Of a DNA stretch of 64,000 nucleotides, positions 32,285 to 41,141 are shown in pieces. Position numbers and translations under genes: made by a program. This DNA comes from JADYZU01 sp964540965 (GTDB taxonomy: Bacteria; Pseudomonadota; Alphaproteobacteria; Rhodobacterales; Rhodobacteraceae), in contig CAZIOT010000014.1 in assembly GCA_964540965.1 (NCBI GenBank), positions 1 through 64,000 of the forward strand, given 5' to 3'. How positions within the stretch are numbered: position 1 is the stretch's first letter; every line of letters starts with the position of its first letter. A model generated the notes under the pieces. The model was not told the origin of the DNA. It saw only the letters and a list, made by a program, of their open reading frames with translations, and made no database searches.

Positions 32285-33067
32285 TCAGGACCGGCTCCCT
32301 TGCCCGAACGGATCGACCGGATAGCGCACGGCGGTCAGGCACAGGCCCTGCGGCGGGGCCACCGGGCCGCAGGCGGCGCGGTCGCGGGCGGCAAGGGCCT
32401 CGGCCACCCGGAGGGGCGGCCAGGCGCCCCGGCCGACCCGCTCCAGCGTGCCGACAAAGGACCGCACCTGATTGTGCAGAAAGGACCGCGCCCGGACATG
32501 AACGCGGATTTCGCAGCCGCCGGGAACCGCAAGCTCTTCGATCCCGATCTCGTCCACCGTGCGGACCGGGCTGTCGGCCTGGCAGATCGACGACCGGAAG
32601 GTGGTGAAATCATGCCGCCCGATCAGATGCGCCGCGCCCTCGCGCATGGCGGCCACGTCCAGCGGGTTGCCGACACGCCAGACCTGCCCCGCGTCCAGCA
32701 CCGGATGCGCCCGGCGGCAAAGGATGCGATAGGTATAGGACCGCTCGACCGCGGAAAACCGGGCGTGGAAACTGTCGGGCACCTCGACGGCGGCGACCAC
32801 GGCGACCGCGGCGGGGCGCAGATGGAAATTCAGCGCCTCGGCCAATCGAAAGCCGCCCCAGTCGCGGACAAGGTCGGCATGGGCGACCTGACCCGTGGCA
32901 TGGACCCCGGCATCGGTGCGCCCTGCGGCGGCAATCGTATGCGGCCCCGGTTCGAGCCGCGCCAGCGCCGCCTCGACAGCGCCCTGCACCGAGGGCAGGT
33001 CGGCCTGCCGCTGCCAGCCGGCAAAGGCAGCGCCGTTGTATTCGATGCGAAGGGCATAGCGCGGCAT
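32285..33067 (-). CDS. truA: tRNA pseudouridine(38-40) synthase
   Basis: Modifies U38-U40 of the anticodon stem. The 260 residues include the catalytic Asp in 'GRTDAGVHATGQVAHAD' (about 48-64), 'DFTTFRSSICQADSPVRTV' and 'FLHNQVRSFVGTLERVGRG'. It begins MPRYALRIEYNGAAFAGWQRQ, as expected. It is divergent from the small membrane protein at 33174. Confidence 0.96.
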   Translation of the reverse strand: MPRYALRIEYNGAAFAGWQRQADLPSVQGAVEAALARLEPGPHTIAAAGRTDAGVHATGQVAHADLVRDWGGFRLAEALNFHLRPAAVAVVAAVEVPDSFHARFSAVERSYTYRILCRRAHPVLDAGQVWRVGNPLDVAAMREGAAHLIGRHDFTTFRSSICQADSPVRTVDEIGIEELAVPGGCEIRVHVRARSFLHNQVRSFVGTLERVGRGAWPPLRVAEALAARDRAACGPVAPPQGLCLTAVRYPVDPFGQGSRS

Positions 33068-33173
33068 GGCGCCGGGTAGCTTTGGCCTGCCCGCCGGTCA
33101 AGCCCGCTCGCGCGGATGCGATTTGCGATGCCGGGTGGCCGCGGTAGATGGAGGGGAAACGGCGGAGGCGGGA

Positions 33174-33515
33174 ATGCGGAGCTATCGGGCGGCACGGGCG
33201 ATGGTCTGGGTCATGGCGGTGCTGGGCTGGCTGATGGCGGCGGCCGCGCTGGCGCTGCCGGTGGCTCTGGTCGCCTATGCCCCGGTCACGCCCGACCTTC
33301 TGACCCTTGCCGCCGCGGCCGCCGGCGGCGTGCTGGGCGGGCTGGTCCTTGTCGCGCTGGCGCAGATCGTCGCTGCCCAGATCGACACCGCCCGCTACAC
33401 GGCCGAGATGGTGGCCCTGCTGCGCCGCAACCGCACTGACGCGGCCGAGGCGCCGCCGCTGCGCCTGATGCAGGGCAACGGCGGGCGGCAGGAACCGCCG
33501 CTGACGCGGGGTTAG
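33174..33515 (+). CDS. Hypothetical two-helix membrane protein
   Basis: A 113-residue protein with two hydrophobic segments (about 8-34 and 38-68) followed by a basic/polar tail of about 45 residues ('AAQIDTARYTAEMVALLRRNR'). No named family is recognised, although similar small membrane proteins are common in Rhodobacteraceae. The ATG at 33174 has a GGAGG nearby. It precedes the ycjX operon by 93 bases. Confidence 0.65.
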   Translation: MRSYRAARAMVWVMAVLGWLMAAAALALPVALVAYAPVTPDLLTLAAAAAGGVLGGLVLVALAQIVAAQIDTARYTAEMVALLRRNRTDAAEAPPLRLMQGNGGRQEPPLTRG

Positions 33516-33608
33516 GCCGAATTCCCCCCTGCCCGCCGTTCTGCGAGGCCCTACCAATCCCCCCCGCCGCCGCCTATCTTGCCGGGACTGCAGGCGAAAG
33601 GGACGCGC

Positions 33609-35012
33609 GTGGGTCTGGGCAGCATCATCGGCGACATCGCGGGCAGCCTTGGCCAGACGGTCGGCCTGGCCGATCCGGTGTTGCGCCTTGGCGTCACCGG
33701 CCTCAGCCGCGCCGGCAAGACCGTGTTCATCACCTCGCTGGTGTCGAACCTGACCGACCGCGGCCGGATGCCGCAGCTTGTCGCCGCCACCAACGGCACC
33801 ATCCGCGCCGCCTGGCTGCAACCGCAGCCCGACGACACCATAGCGCGCTTTGACTACGAGGCGCATCTTGCCAGGCTGACCGCGCCCGACCCGTCCTGGC
33901 CCGAGGGCACGACGCGGATCAGCCAGCTGCGGCTGTCGTTCCGCGTCCGCCCCTCGGGCCTGCTGGCCGGGCTGACCGGCGAGCGGACGGTGCATCTCGA
34001 CATCGTGGATTACCCGGGCGAATGGCTGATGGACCTGGGCCTGATGGACCTGGGCTTTGCCGAATGGTCGACGCAGGTGCTGGCCCGGCTGGACGGGCGG
34101 CCGGGCGCCGCGGACTACCGCGCCGCGCTGGCCTCCGTCGACCCGGCCGCCGCCTTTGACGAACCCGCCGCACAGGCGCTGGCCCGGGCCTGGACCGCGC
34201 AGTTGCGCAGCGCCAAGGCCGCCGGCTTTTCCGACTGCTCGCCCGGCCGGTTCCTCTTGCCGGGTGAGATGGAGGGATCGCCCGCCCTGACCTTCGCCCC
34301 GCTGCCGCAGCCCGAAGCGCCCGGTCGCCGCTCGCTCTGGCGGGAATGCGAGCGGCGGTTCGAGGCCTACAAGGCTCGGGTGGTGCGGCCGTTCTTCCGC
34401 GACCATTTCGCCCGCATCGACCGGCAGGTGGTGCTGGCCGATGTGCTGGGCGCGATCCATGCCGGACCGCAGGCTGTCGAGGATCTGCGCCGCGCCATGG
34501 CGGCGATCCTGTCGGCCTTCAATCCGGGGCGCAACGCCTGGCTGAACCGGCTGTTCGGCGGCCGCCGGGTCGAGCGGATCCTGTTCGCCGCGACCAAGGC
34601 CGATCACCTGAACCACGATCAGCACCCCCGCCTGACCGCGATCACCGAGGCGCTGCTGCGCGAGGCCAAGGACCGCGCCGATTTTGCCGGCGCCCGCACG
34701 GCCGCCCTGTCGATCGCCGCGCTGCGCACCACGGTCGAAGAGGAGATCGACCATCAGGGCCGCCGCCTGCCCATGCTGCGCGGCCGGCTGGCCGCGACCG
34801 GGCGGCAGGTGGCACTTTATCCGGGCGACCTGCCCGCCGATCCGCGCGCCATCCTGTCGCCGGCGCGCGAAGGCGCCGACCGCTGGCTGGACGCCGACTA
34901 TGGCCTGATGGACTTTGCCCCCGCGGTGCTGCACCTGAAACCGGGCGAGGGGCTGCCGCACATCCGCCTCGACAAGGCGGCGGAATTCCTGATCGGGGAC
35001 CGGCTGGCATGA
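33609..35012 (+). CDS. ycjX: YcjX-like P-loop GTPase/ATPase (DUF463)
   Basis: A 467-residue protein with a P-loop GLSRAGKT ('RLGVTGLSRAGKTVFITSLVSNL', about 30-52), 'VDYPGEW' as the switch/Walker B region, and 'FAATKADH' as the base-recognition motif, all features of the YcjX family linked to stress-induced genes. The start is GTG at 33609; ten preceding codons lack conservation. Its TGA overlaps the ATG of the next gene (ATGA). Confidence 0.9.
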   Translation: MGLGSIIGDIAGSLGQTVGLADPVLRLGVTGLSRAGKTVFITSLVSNLTDRGRMPQLVAATNGTIRAAWLQPQPDDTIARFDYEAHLARLTAPDPSWPEGTTRISQLRLSFRVRPSGLLAGLTGERTVHLDIVDYPGEWLMDLGLMDLGFAEWSTQVLARLDGRPGAADYRAALASVDPAAAFDEPAAQALARAWTAQLRSAKAAGFSDCSPGRFLLPGEMEGSPALTFAPLPQPEAPGRRSLWRECERRFEAYKARVVRPFFRDHFARIDRQVVLADVLGAIHAGPQAVEDLRRAMAAILSAFNPGRNAWLNRLFGGRRVERILFAATKADHLNHDQHPRLTAITEALLREAKDRADFAGARTAALSIAALRTTVEEEIDHQGRRLPMLRGRLAATGRQVALYPGDLPADPRAILSPAREGADRWLDADYGLMDFAPAVLHLKPGEGLPHIRLDKAAEFLIGDRLA

Positions 35013-35467
35013 CCGCGCAGGACATCGCCATCACCACCGCGCACCCCGAGGATGCCGCCGCCATCGGCCGCGTCCTGTCGGACTGGATCGACACCACGCC
35101 CTGGATGCCGCGGCTGCATACGGTCGAGGAGGATCACCGTTTCTGCGCCAACCTGATCGCGACACAACGGGTGCTGGTGGCGCGCGGGCCGCAGGTTCTG
35201 GGCTTTCTGTCCTGCGACGGCCTCCTGGTGACCTGTCTTTACCTGGACGCAGAGTCGCGCGGGCGGGGCGTGGGCGCGCGGTTGATGGACGCGGCGAAAG
35301 AGGGACGCGACCGGCTGGCGGTCTGGACCTTTGCCGCCAATCCCGGCGCGATCCGCTTTTACCAGCGTGAAGGGTTCCGCATCATCGCCACCACCGAAGG
35401 CGACGGCAACGAGGAAGCGATGCCCGACGTGCAACTGGAATGGCAGCGCGAGCGCGACGATGGCTGA
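35009..35467 (+). CDS. GNAT family N-acetyltransferase
   Basis: A 152-residue acetyltransferase with the acetyl-CoA loop 'LDAESRGRGVGARLMDAAKEGRD' and the C-terminal 'ANPGAIRFYQREGFRII'. It is wedged between ycjX and ycjF, with a 4-base overlap upstream and an 8-base overlap downstream, so it is translationally coupled to both. The substrate is unknown. Confidence 0.88.
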   Translation: MTAQDIAITTAHPEDAAAIGRVLSDWIDTTPWMPRLHTVEEDHRFCANLIATQRVLVARGPQVLGFLSCDGLLVTCLYLDAESRGRGVGARLMDAAKEGRDRLAVWTFAANPGAIRFYQREGFRIIATTEGDGNEEAMPDVQLEWQRERDDG

Positions 35468-36473
35468 GGAACCCACCCGCCACGGCGCGCCGCTGCTGAT
35501 CGAGATGGAAGGGGCAGCGCCGGCCGATCCCGCCGCCGCCCCCGCGCTGCAGGATGCCGAGGTGCCCGCCCCGGCGATGGCGCGCGCCGCGGCCTTTGCC
35601 GCGCGGCGGTCCTCGGGCCTCTCGCGGGCGTTCTGGTCCATCTTCGCCGCGCTCGGGTCGCTGATCCTGTCGCTGGCCGCGTGGAACTGGGTCACCGGGC
35701 TGATCGCCTCGGTGCCGGTCCTGGGCTGGGTCGCCGCCGCGCTGACGCTGGCGCTTCTGGCGGTTCTGGTCCTGGTGGCGCTGCGCGAGGCGCTGGCCTT
35801 TGCCCGCCTCGCCCGGCTCGATTCCCTGCAACGCGAGGCGGCGGGGGCGCTGGCCGCGGCCGATCTGCGCACCGCCCGGCACCTGGCGGGGCGGCTGTCG
35901 GCGCTCTACTCCGGCCGGTCCGAGATGGCCTGGGCGCGGGCGCGGATGGAGGATCTGGCGCCGCAGCAGTTCGATGCCGATGCCGTGCTGGGCCTTGCCG
36001 AAACCGTGCTTCTGGCGCCGCTCGATGCCGCCGCGCAGGCCGAAGTCGAAAGCGCCGCGCGGCAGGTGGCGACGGTGACGGCGGTGGTGCCGCTGGCCCT
36101 GGCCGATGTGGCGACGGCGCTGGCCGCCAACCTGCGCATGATCCGACGCATCGCCGAGGTCTATGGCGGCCGCGCCGGCACCTTCGGCGCCTGGCGGCTG
36201 ACGAAAACCGTGATGACCCATCTTGTCGCCACCGGCGCGGTCGCGGTGGGCGACGACCTGATCGGCTCGGTCGCCGGCGGCTCGATCCTGTCGAGACTGT
36301 CGCGCCGCTTTGGCGAGGGCGTGGTCAACGGCGCCCTGACCGCCCGTGTCGGTATAGCCGCGATGGAGGTCTGCCGCCCCCTGCCCTTCCGCGCCCGCGA
36401 AAAACCGCTGGTGACCACGATCCTGCGCCGGGCGGTGTCGGGGCTGTTCGGGAGCGGCGGGCCCGAGGCATAG
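35460..36473 (+). CDS. ycjF: YcjF-like membrane protein (DUF697, TIGR01620)
   Basis: A 337-residue protein: a disordered acidic N-terminus, two transmembrane helices at about 60-110 ('FWSIFAALGSLILSLAAW', 'AALTLALLAVLVLVAL'), a helical cytoplasmic part, and the C-terminal DUF697 domain with 'GAVAVGDDLIGSVAGG'. Genes of this family accompany ycjX. The copy 3 repeat begins right after its stop. Confidence 0.88.
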   Translation: MAEEPTRHGAPLLIEMEGAAPADPAAAPALQDAEVPAPAMARAAAFAARRSSGLSRAFWSIFAALGSLILSLAAWNWVTGLIASVPVLGWVAAALTLALLAVLVLVALREALAFARLARLDSLQREAAGALAAADLRTARHLAGRLSALYSGRSEMAWARARMEDLAPQQFDADAVLGLAETVLLAPLDAAAQAEVESAARQVATVTAVVPLALADVATALAANLRMIRRIAEVYGGRAGTFGAWRLTKTVMTHLVATGAVAVGDDLIGSVAGGSILSRLSRRFGEGVVNGALTARVGIAAMEVCRPLPFRAREKPLVTTILRRAVSGLFGSGGPEA

Positions 36474-36480
36474 CCTCGGG

Positions 36481-36711
36481 TGAAGAAAGGGGGGCCGTCT
36501 GCCCCCCTCTGCGCCTTGCGGCGCATTCACCCCCCGAGGATATTTGTGGACGAAGAATGAACAAGGGGCGTGCTCATCCCCATTTTCGTCCCCAACGTGT
36601 TGCCGCGCTCTCGGACCGATGGCGAGCACGGCAACACACCCCGCCGGAGGCGCCTGAGGAGGAGCGCGACAAGCGACGACGAGGCAGGGACTCGGCGCCG
36701 CAGGCGCTCCG
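36481..36711 (+). repeat. Dispersed structured repeat, copy 3
   Basis: Full-length copy between the 3' ends of ycjF and asd. It shows GGGGGGC/GCCCCCC (36489-36507), TGCGCC-TTGC-GGCGCA and the CCCCCCGAGGATATTT block. The third stem has been rebuilt: GACGAAGAATG is followed by AAGGGG/CCCC, and the far arm reads CATTTTCGTC. Then come GTGTTGCCG/CGGCAACAC and a terminal GGCGCC/GGCGC hairpin. It is in plus orientation, opposite to copy 2 and the same as copy 1. Confidence 0.85.
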
Positions 36712-37776
36712 TCAGGCAGGCACCGGTTCGCGCAGCCGTTCGGCGATCTGCACCGCGTTCAGCGCCGCGCCCTTGAGCAGCTGGTCGCCGACCACGAACA
36801 GCGCCAGCGTCCGCCCGGTCGGGTCGCCGCTGTCCAGCCGCAGGCGCCCGACCAGCACGTCATCGGCGCCCGACGCCTCGGACGGCATCGGGAAATGGTT
36901 GGCGGCGCGGTCATCCACCACCCGCACCCCCGGCGCAGCCTCGAGCGCGGCGCGGGCCTGTTCGACCGTCACCACCTGGTCAAAGCGCACCGAGATCGCC
37001 ATGCCATGCGCCCGCAGCACCGGTACCCGCACGCAGGTGATGCCCACAGGCAGCCGCGGCAGCGACAGGATGCGCCGCGTCTCGGCCACCACCTTTTCCT
37101 CTTCGCCGTTGTAGCCGGTTTCGGGGTCGACTGCGGCATTGTGGCTGAAGAAGTTGAAGGCATAGGGATGCGGCAGGACCTTGGGCGCAAAGGCCTCGCC
37201 GGCCAGATGGGCGGCGGTCGCGGCGCGCAGCTCCTCCATCGCCGCGGCGCCGGCGCCCGAGGCGGACTGGTAGGTGACAAGGTTCAGCCGGCGGATCGAC
37301 CAGCGCCGGTGCAGGGGCGCGAGCGCGGTTGTCGCGATGACGGCGACGCAATTGGGGTTGGCGATCAGCCGGGCGGCGCCGTCCAGCACGGCGCCATTCG
37401 CCTCGGGCACCACCAGCGGCACCTCGGGGTCAAGGCGGAAGGCGCTGGAATTGTCGACGACGCGGGCGCCGGCGGCCACCGCAACCGGACCGTAGCGGCG
37501 CGAGATCGCGGCCCCGGCGGAAAAGAACGCCAGATCGACCCCGGCAAAGGCGGCTTCGGTCAGTTCCTCGACCGCCACCTCCTGCCCGCAAAAGCGCAAC
37601 AGGCGCCCGGCGGATCGGGCCGAGGCCAGAAGGCGCAGCCGCGACACCGGGAAATCCCGCGCCTCGAGGCAGCGGATCAGTTCGATGCCGACGGCGCCGG
37701 TGGCGCCGACCACGGCAACGACCGGGGCGGCGGGAAGGGCGGCGGGGCGCAGGGGGGCGGGATCGTGCAGGGTCAT
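36712..37776 (-). CDS. asd: Aspartate-semialdehyde dehydrogenase
   Basis: Reduces aspartyl phosphate to aspartate semialdehyde, the branch point to Lys, Met and Thr. The 354-residue protein has the NADP motif 'VVGATGAVG' (about 22-30), the catalytic Cys in 'IANPNCVAVIATTAL', and 'QSASGAGAAAMEEL'. The His base is probably in 'VLRAHGMAIS'. The residues around the Cys differ from the common NCSTIQM form, so it may be a divergent subtype. The 409-base upstream region has a possible leader peptide and competing stem-loops. Confidence 0.9.
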   Translation of the reverse strand: MTLHDPAPLRPAALPAAPVVAVVGATGAVGIELIRCLEARDFPVSRLRLLASARSAGRLLRFCGQEVAVEELTEAAFAGVDLAFFSAGAAISRRYGPVAVAAGARVVDNSSAFRLDPEVPLVVPEANGAVLDGAARLIANPNCVAVIATTALAPLHRRWSIRRLNLVTYQSASGAGAAAMEELRAATAAHLAGEAFAPKVLPHPYAFNFFSHNAAVDPETGYNGEEEKVVAETRRILSLPRLPVGITCVRVPVLRAHGMAISVRFDQVVTVEQARAALEAAPGVRVVDDRAANHFPMPSEASGADDVLVGRLRLDSGDPTGRTLALFVVGDQLLKGAALNAVQIAERLREPVPA

Positions 37777-37831
37777 CGGTCAGGTCTTTCTCTGGCTGGG
37801 GAAAAAGACGGGACCGGATCCTTGACCGCTG

Positions 37832-37922
37832 CCCCGCCTTGCTTCGGCGGGGTTTCCGGGGTCAGGCTGCGATCAGATCAGCCCACGCACCGAAAGGCCC
37901 CCGCCGAAGCGGTGGTCTTTTT
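37832..37922. promoter_or_regulatory. Competing stem-loops upstream of asd and ileS
   Basis: CCCCGCC (37832-37838) pairs with GGCGGGG (37846-37852), and CCCCGCC-type sequence at 37898-37905 pairs with GCGG-TGG (to 37915), followed on the plus strand by TCTTTTT (37916-37922). In addition GCTTCGGCGGGG (37841-37852) is an exact 12-base complement of 37899-37910, so a long alternative stem excludes both hairpins. This is the geometry of an attenuator. The U run favours the plus strand (toward ileS), while the candidate leader peptide is on the minus strand (toward asd), so the transcribed strand is unclear. Confidence 0.5.
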
Positions 37923-37952
37923 GGTCATGGTCATGGTGATCGACATCAGCAT
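37878..37952 (-). CDS. Candidate Met/Thr-rich leader peptide upstream of asd
   Basis: A 24-codon open frame starting MLMSITMTMTKKTTA and containing 6 Thr, 4 Met and 2 Lys codons, all products of the pathway that asd feeds. No Shine-Dalgarno is visible. A weak promoter-like TTGCCA with TAGTTC ends just before the ATG, so a leaderless transcript is possible. The second half of the frame contains one arm of the competing stem described at 37832-37922. It could be coincidental, since a short Thr-rich frame can arise from the repeated ATGACC. Confidence 0.35.
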   Translation of the reverse strand: MLMSITMTMTKKTTASAGAFRCVG

Positions 37953-38185
37953 GGCCGGGGGAACTAGCAGGGCGGCCGGCGTCTGGCAAGGGGGCGGTGA
38001 CCGGCGCCCGCGCCGCTTTACCCCGCCCGCCGCTATGCCTATAAGCCCGGCCATGTCACGGATGGCCCCTGCCCGCATGGCGCGAATTAGCCCCCCGGCG
38101 CTCTGACCCCAGAGTCGCCGGGCCCAAGGTGCCGACTGCCGCGCCGCCCCATCCTGCCACGCCATGCCCTTCAAGGACCGCCCCG

Positions 38186-41119
38186 ATGTGCGCCGACACG
38201 CCCGACCTGACCAAGCCCGACTACAAGGACACGCTGAACCTGCCCAGGACGGATTTTCCGATGCGGGCCGGCCTGCCGCAGCGCGAACCCGGCTGGCTGG
38301 AACGCTGGGAGAGGATCGGCATCTATGACCGCCTGCGCGAAAAGCAGGACCGCCCGCTGTTCGTGCTGCATGACGGCCCGCCCTATGCCAACGGCCATCT
38401 GCACATCGGCCATGCGCTGAACAAGACGATCAAGGACATCATCGTGCGGTCCCACCAGATGATGGGCCGCGATTCGCGCTATGTGCCGGGCTGGGATTGC
38501 CATGGCCTGCCGATCGAATGGAAGATCGAAGAGCAGTATCGGGCGAAGGGTCTCGACAAGGACGCGGTCGATATCGTCGCCTTCCGCCAGGAATGCCGCA
38601 AGTTCGCCGAAGGCTGGGTCGACGTGCAGCGCGAGGAGTTCAAGCGTCTGGGCGTCACCGGCAACTGGGCCGATCCCTATCTGACCATGGCCTTCCATGC
38701 CGAGGCGGTGATCGCCGACGAGTTCATGAAACTGGTCATGAACGGCGCGCTTTATCAGGGGTCCAAGCCGGTGATGTGGTCGCCGGTGGAAAAAACCGCG
38801 CTGGCCGAGGCCGAGGTCGAATATCACGACGTCACCAGCCACCAGATCTGGGTGCGCTTCCCGGTCGTCTCGGCCGCGCATTTCCCCGAAATCGACGGCT
38901 GCATCCGCTCGGACCTGTTGCAGGCCGCGGTGGTGATCTGGACGACGACGCCCTGGACCATCCCGCAGAACCGCGCGGTGGCCTACAATCCCGCCGTGTC
39001 CTATGGCCTCTATCAGGTCGGCGCCGTGGCCGAGGGCGCGCAGGCGCGGCCGGGCGAGACGCTGGTGCTGGCCGACGCGCTGGCCGATGCGGTCAAGGCC
39101 GCGGCGAAGATCGAGGTGCTGAACCGCCTGCGCGACGTGGCGCCGGCGGAATTTGCCGGCACTATCCTGTCGCATCCCTATCGCGGGATCGAGGGCGGCC
39201 AGGGCGAGTGGGACTATGACGTGCCGATGGTCGCGGGCGACCATGTCACCGACGACGCCGGCACCGGATTTGTCCATACGGCGCCCAGCCATGGCGATGA
39301 CGACTATCAGATGGGCCTGAAATACGGCCTGCCGATGACCTACAATGTCGAGCCGGACGGTAGCTATCGCACCGACCTGCCGCTTCTGGGCGGCCAGCAC
39401 ATCATCCTGCCCGACGGCAAGGAAGGCCCGGCGAATGTCGGCAACATCAAGGCGCTGCACGGCGCCGGGGCGCTGCTGGCAAAGGGAAGGCTCAAGCACA
39501 GCTACCCCCACAGCTGGCGGTCCAAGGCGCCGGTGATCTATCGCAACACGCCGCAATGGTTCGCCGCCATCGACCTGCCCCTTGCCGACGGCATGGGCAC
39601 CTATGGCGACACGATCCGCGAACGCGCCCTGCGCTCCATCGCCGATCTGGTGAAATTCACCCCGGTGTCGGGCCGCAACCGGCTGCATTCGATGATGGAG
39701 GCGCGGCCCGACTGGGTCTTGTCGCGGCAGCGCGCCTGGGGCGTGCCGCTGACCTGTTTCGTGAAAAAGGGCGCCCGCCCGGGCGATGCCGATTTCCTGC
39801 TGCGCGATGCCACGGTCAACGCCCGCATCAAGGCCGCTTTCGATGCCGAAGGCGCTGATGTCTGGTATGTGCAAGGATTCAAGGAAAAAGTCCTGCAAGG
39901 CATCGTTCCGGCATCGGATTATGAACAGGTGTTCGACGTGCTCGACGTCTGGTTCGACTCAGGCTCGACCCATGCCTTCGTGCTGCGCGACCGCGCGGAC
40001 GGCACCCCCGACGGCATCGCCGATGTCTATATGGAGGGGACCGACCAGCACCGCGGCTGGTTCCATTCCTCGATGCTGCAGGGCTGCGCCACGATGGGCC
40101 GCGCGCCCTATCGCAACGTGGTGACGCACGGCTTCACGCTGGACGAGAAGGGCATGAAGATGTCCAAGTCGCTCGGCAATACCACGGCGCCGCAAGAGGT
40201 GATCGACCAGTATGGCGCCGATATCCTGCGGCTGTGGGTGGCGCTGTCGGACTATACCGTCGACCTGCGCATCGGGCCGGAAATCCTGAAAGGCACCGCC
40301 GACAGCTATCGCCGGCTGCGCAATACCATGCGCTTCCTTCTGGGCTCGCTCGGGGATTTCACCGAGGCCGACCGGGTGGCGCCGGCCGAGATGCCCGAAC
40401 TGGAACGCTGGGTGCTGCATCGCCTGGCCGAACTCGACGTGGTGGTGCGGCAGGGCTATGCCGCCTTCGATTTCCAGGGCGTTTTCAAGGCGGTGTTCGA
40501 TTTCGCCACCTCGGACCTGTCGGCCTTCTGGTTCGATATCCGCAAGGACGTGCTTTACTGCGACGGCGATACACCGCGGCGGCGGGCGGCGCGCACGGTG
40601 CTTGACCTCTTGTTCCACCGGCTGACCACCTGGCTGGCGCCGGTCCTGGTCTTCACCATGGAGGAAGTCTGGCTGGAGCGGTATCCGGGGGCGGACTCGT
40701 CGGTCCACCTTGTCGATTTTCCCGAAACGCCGGGCCAATGGGTCGATACCGCGCTGGCGGCGAAATGGGAGCGGGTCCGCGCCGCACGCCGCGTAGTCAA
40801 CGGCGCGCTGGAACAGCAGAGGGTGGCCAAGGTCATCGGCGCCAGCCTCGAGGCGGCGCCGCTGGTCCATGTCTCGCCCGAGGTGGCCGGCGCGCTGGCA
40901 GGGGTCGATTTCGCCGGGATCTGCATCACCTCGGACGTGGTGCTGACCGGCGACCCGGCCCCGGAAACCGCGTTCCGGCTGGCGGATGTGCCGGGCGTTG
41001 CCGTGGTCTTTGCCGCGGCCGACGGCGAAAAATGCGACCGCTGCTGGATGATCCTGCCGGACGTCGGGACGCACGCCCATCCCGGCACCTGCGCCCGCTG
41101 CGACGCGGCGTTGGGGTAA
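38186..41119 (+). CDS. ileS: Isoleucyl-tRNA synthetase
   Basis: Class I synthetase of 977 residues. The HIGH motif is in 'PYANGHLHIGHALNKTIKD' (about 70-88) and KMSKS in 'GMKMSKSLGNTTAPQE' (about 655). The editing domain has 'WTTTPWTIPQNRAV' and 'GTGFVHTAPSHGDDDY'. A C-terminal zinc finger 'CDRCWMILPDVGTHAHPGTCARC' is the bacterial form. The start MCADTPDLTKPDYKDTLNLPRT at 38186 is chosen over the longer frame from 38129. The TAA stop lies in a palindromic repeat. Confidence 0.97.
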   Translation: MCADTPDLTKPDYKDTLNLPRTDFPMRAGLPQREPGWLERWERIGIYDRLREKQDRPLFVLHDGPPYANGHLHIGHALNKTIKDIIVRSHQMMGRDSRYVPGWDCHGLPIEWKIEEQYRAKGLDKDAVDIVAFRQECRKFAEGWVDVQREEFKRLGVTGNWADPYLTMAFHAEAVIADEFMKLVMNGALYQGSKPVMWSPVEKTALAEAEVEYHDVTSHQIWVRFPVVSAAHFPEIDGCIRSDLLQAAVVIWTTTPWTIPQNRAVAYNPAVSYGLYQVGAVAEGAQARPGETLVLADALADAVKAAAKIEVLNRLRDVAPAEFAGTILSHPYRGIEGGQGEWDYDVPMVAGDHVTDDAGTGFVHTAPSHGDDDYQMGLKYGLPMTYNVEPDGSYRTDLPLLGGQHIILPDGKEGPANVGNIKALHGAGALLAKGRLKHSYPHSWRSKAPVIYRNTPQWFAAIDLPLADGMGTYGDTIRERALRSIADLVKFTPVSGRNRLHSMMEARPDWVLSRQRAWGVPLTCFVKKGARPGDADFLLRDATVNARIKAAFDAEGADVWYVQGFKEKVLQGIVPASDYEQVFDVLDVWFDSGSTHAFVLRDRADGTPDGIADVYMEGTDQHRGWFHSSMLQGCATMGRAPYRNVVTHGFTLDEKGMKMSKSLGNTTAPQEVIDQYGADILRLWVALSDYTVDLRIGPEILKGTADSYRRLRNTMRFLLGSLGDFTEADRVAPAEMPELERWVLHRLAELDVVVRQGYAAFDFQGVFKAVFDFATSDLSAFWFDIRKDVLYCDGDTPRRRAARTVLDLLFHRLTTWLAPVLVFTMEEVWLERYPGADSSVHLVDFPETPGQWVDTALAAKWERVRAARRVVNGALEQQRVAKVIGASLEAAPLVHVSPEVAGALAGVDFAGICITSDVVLTGDPAPETAFRLADVPGVAVVFAAADGEKCDRCWMILPDVGTHAHPGTCARCDAALG

Positions 41120-41141
41120 GGTGGGTCAAGACCCACCTTAC
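41116..41141. repeat. GTAGGGTGGG palindrome family, locus C
   Basis: Twelve-base arms GTAAGGTGGGTC and the exact complement flank an AA centre. The left arm contains the ileS stop (TAA, 41117-41119) and the GTG start of ogt (41121-41123). Confidence 0.88.

Noticed and set aside
32610..34961. A 783-codon minus-strand open frame across truA and ycjX
   Set aside because: Its content is the antisense of ycjX and of the small membrane gene, plus an out-of-frame part of truA. No motif supports it.
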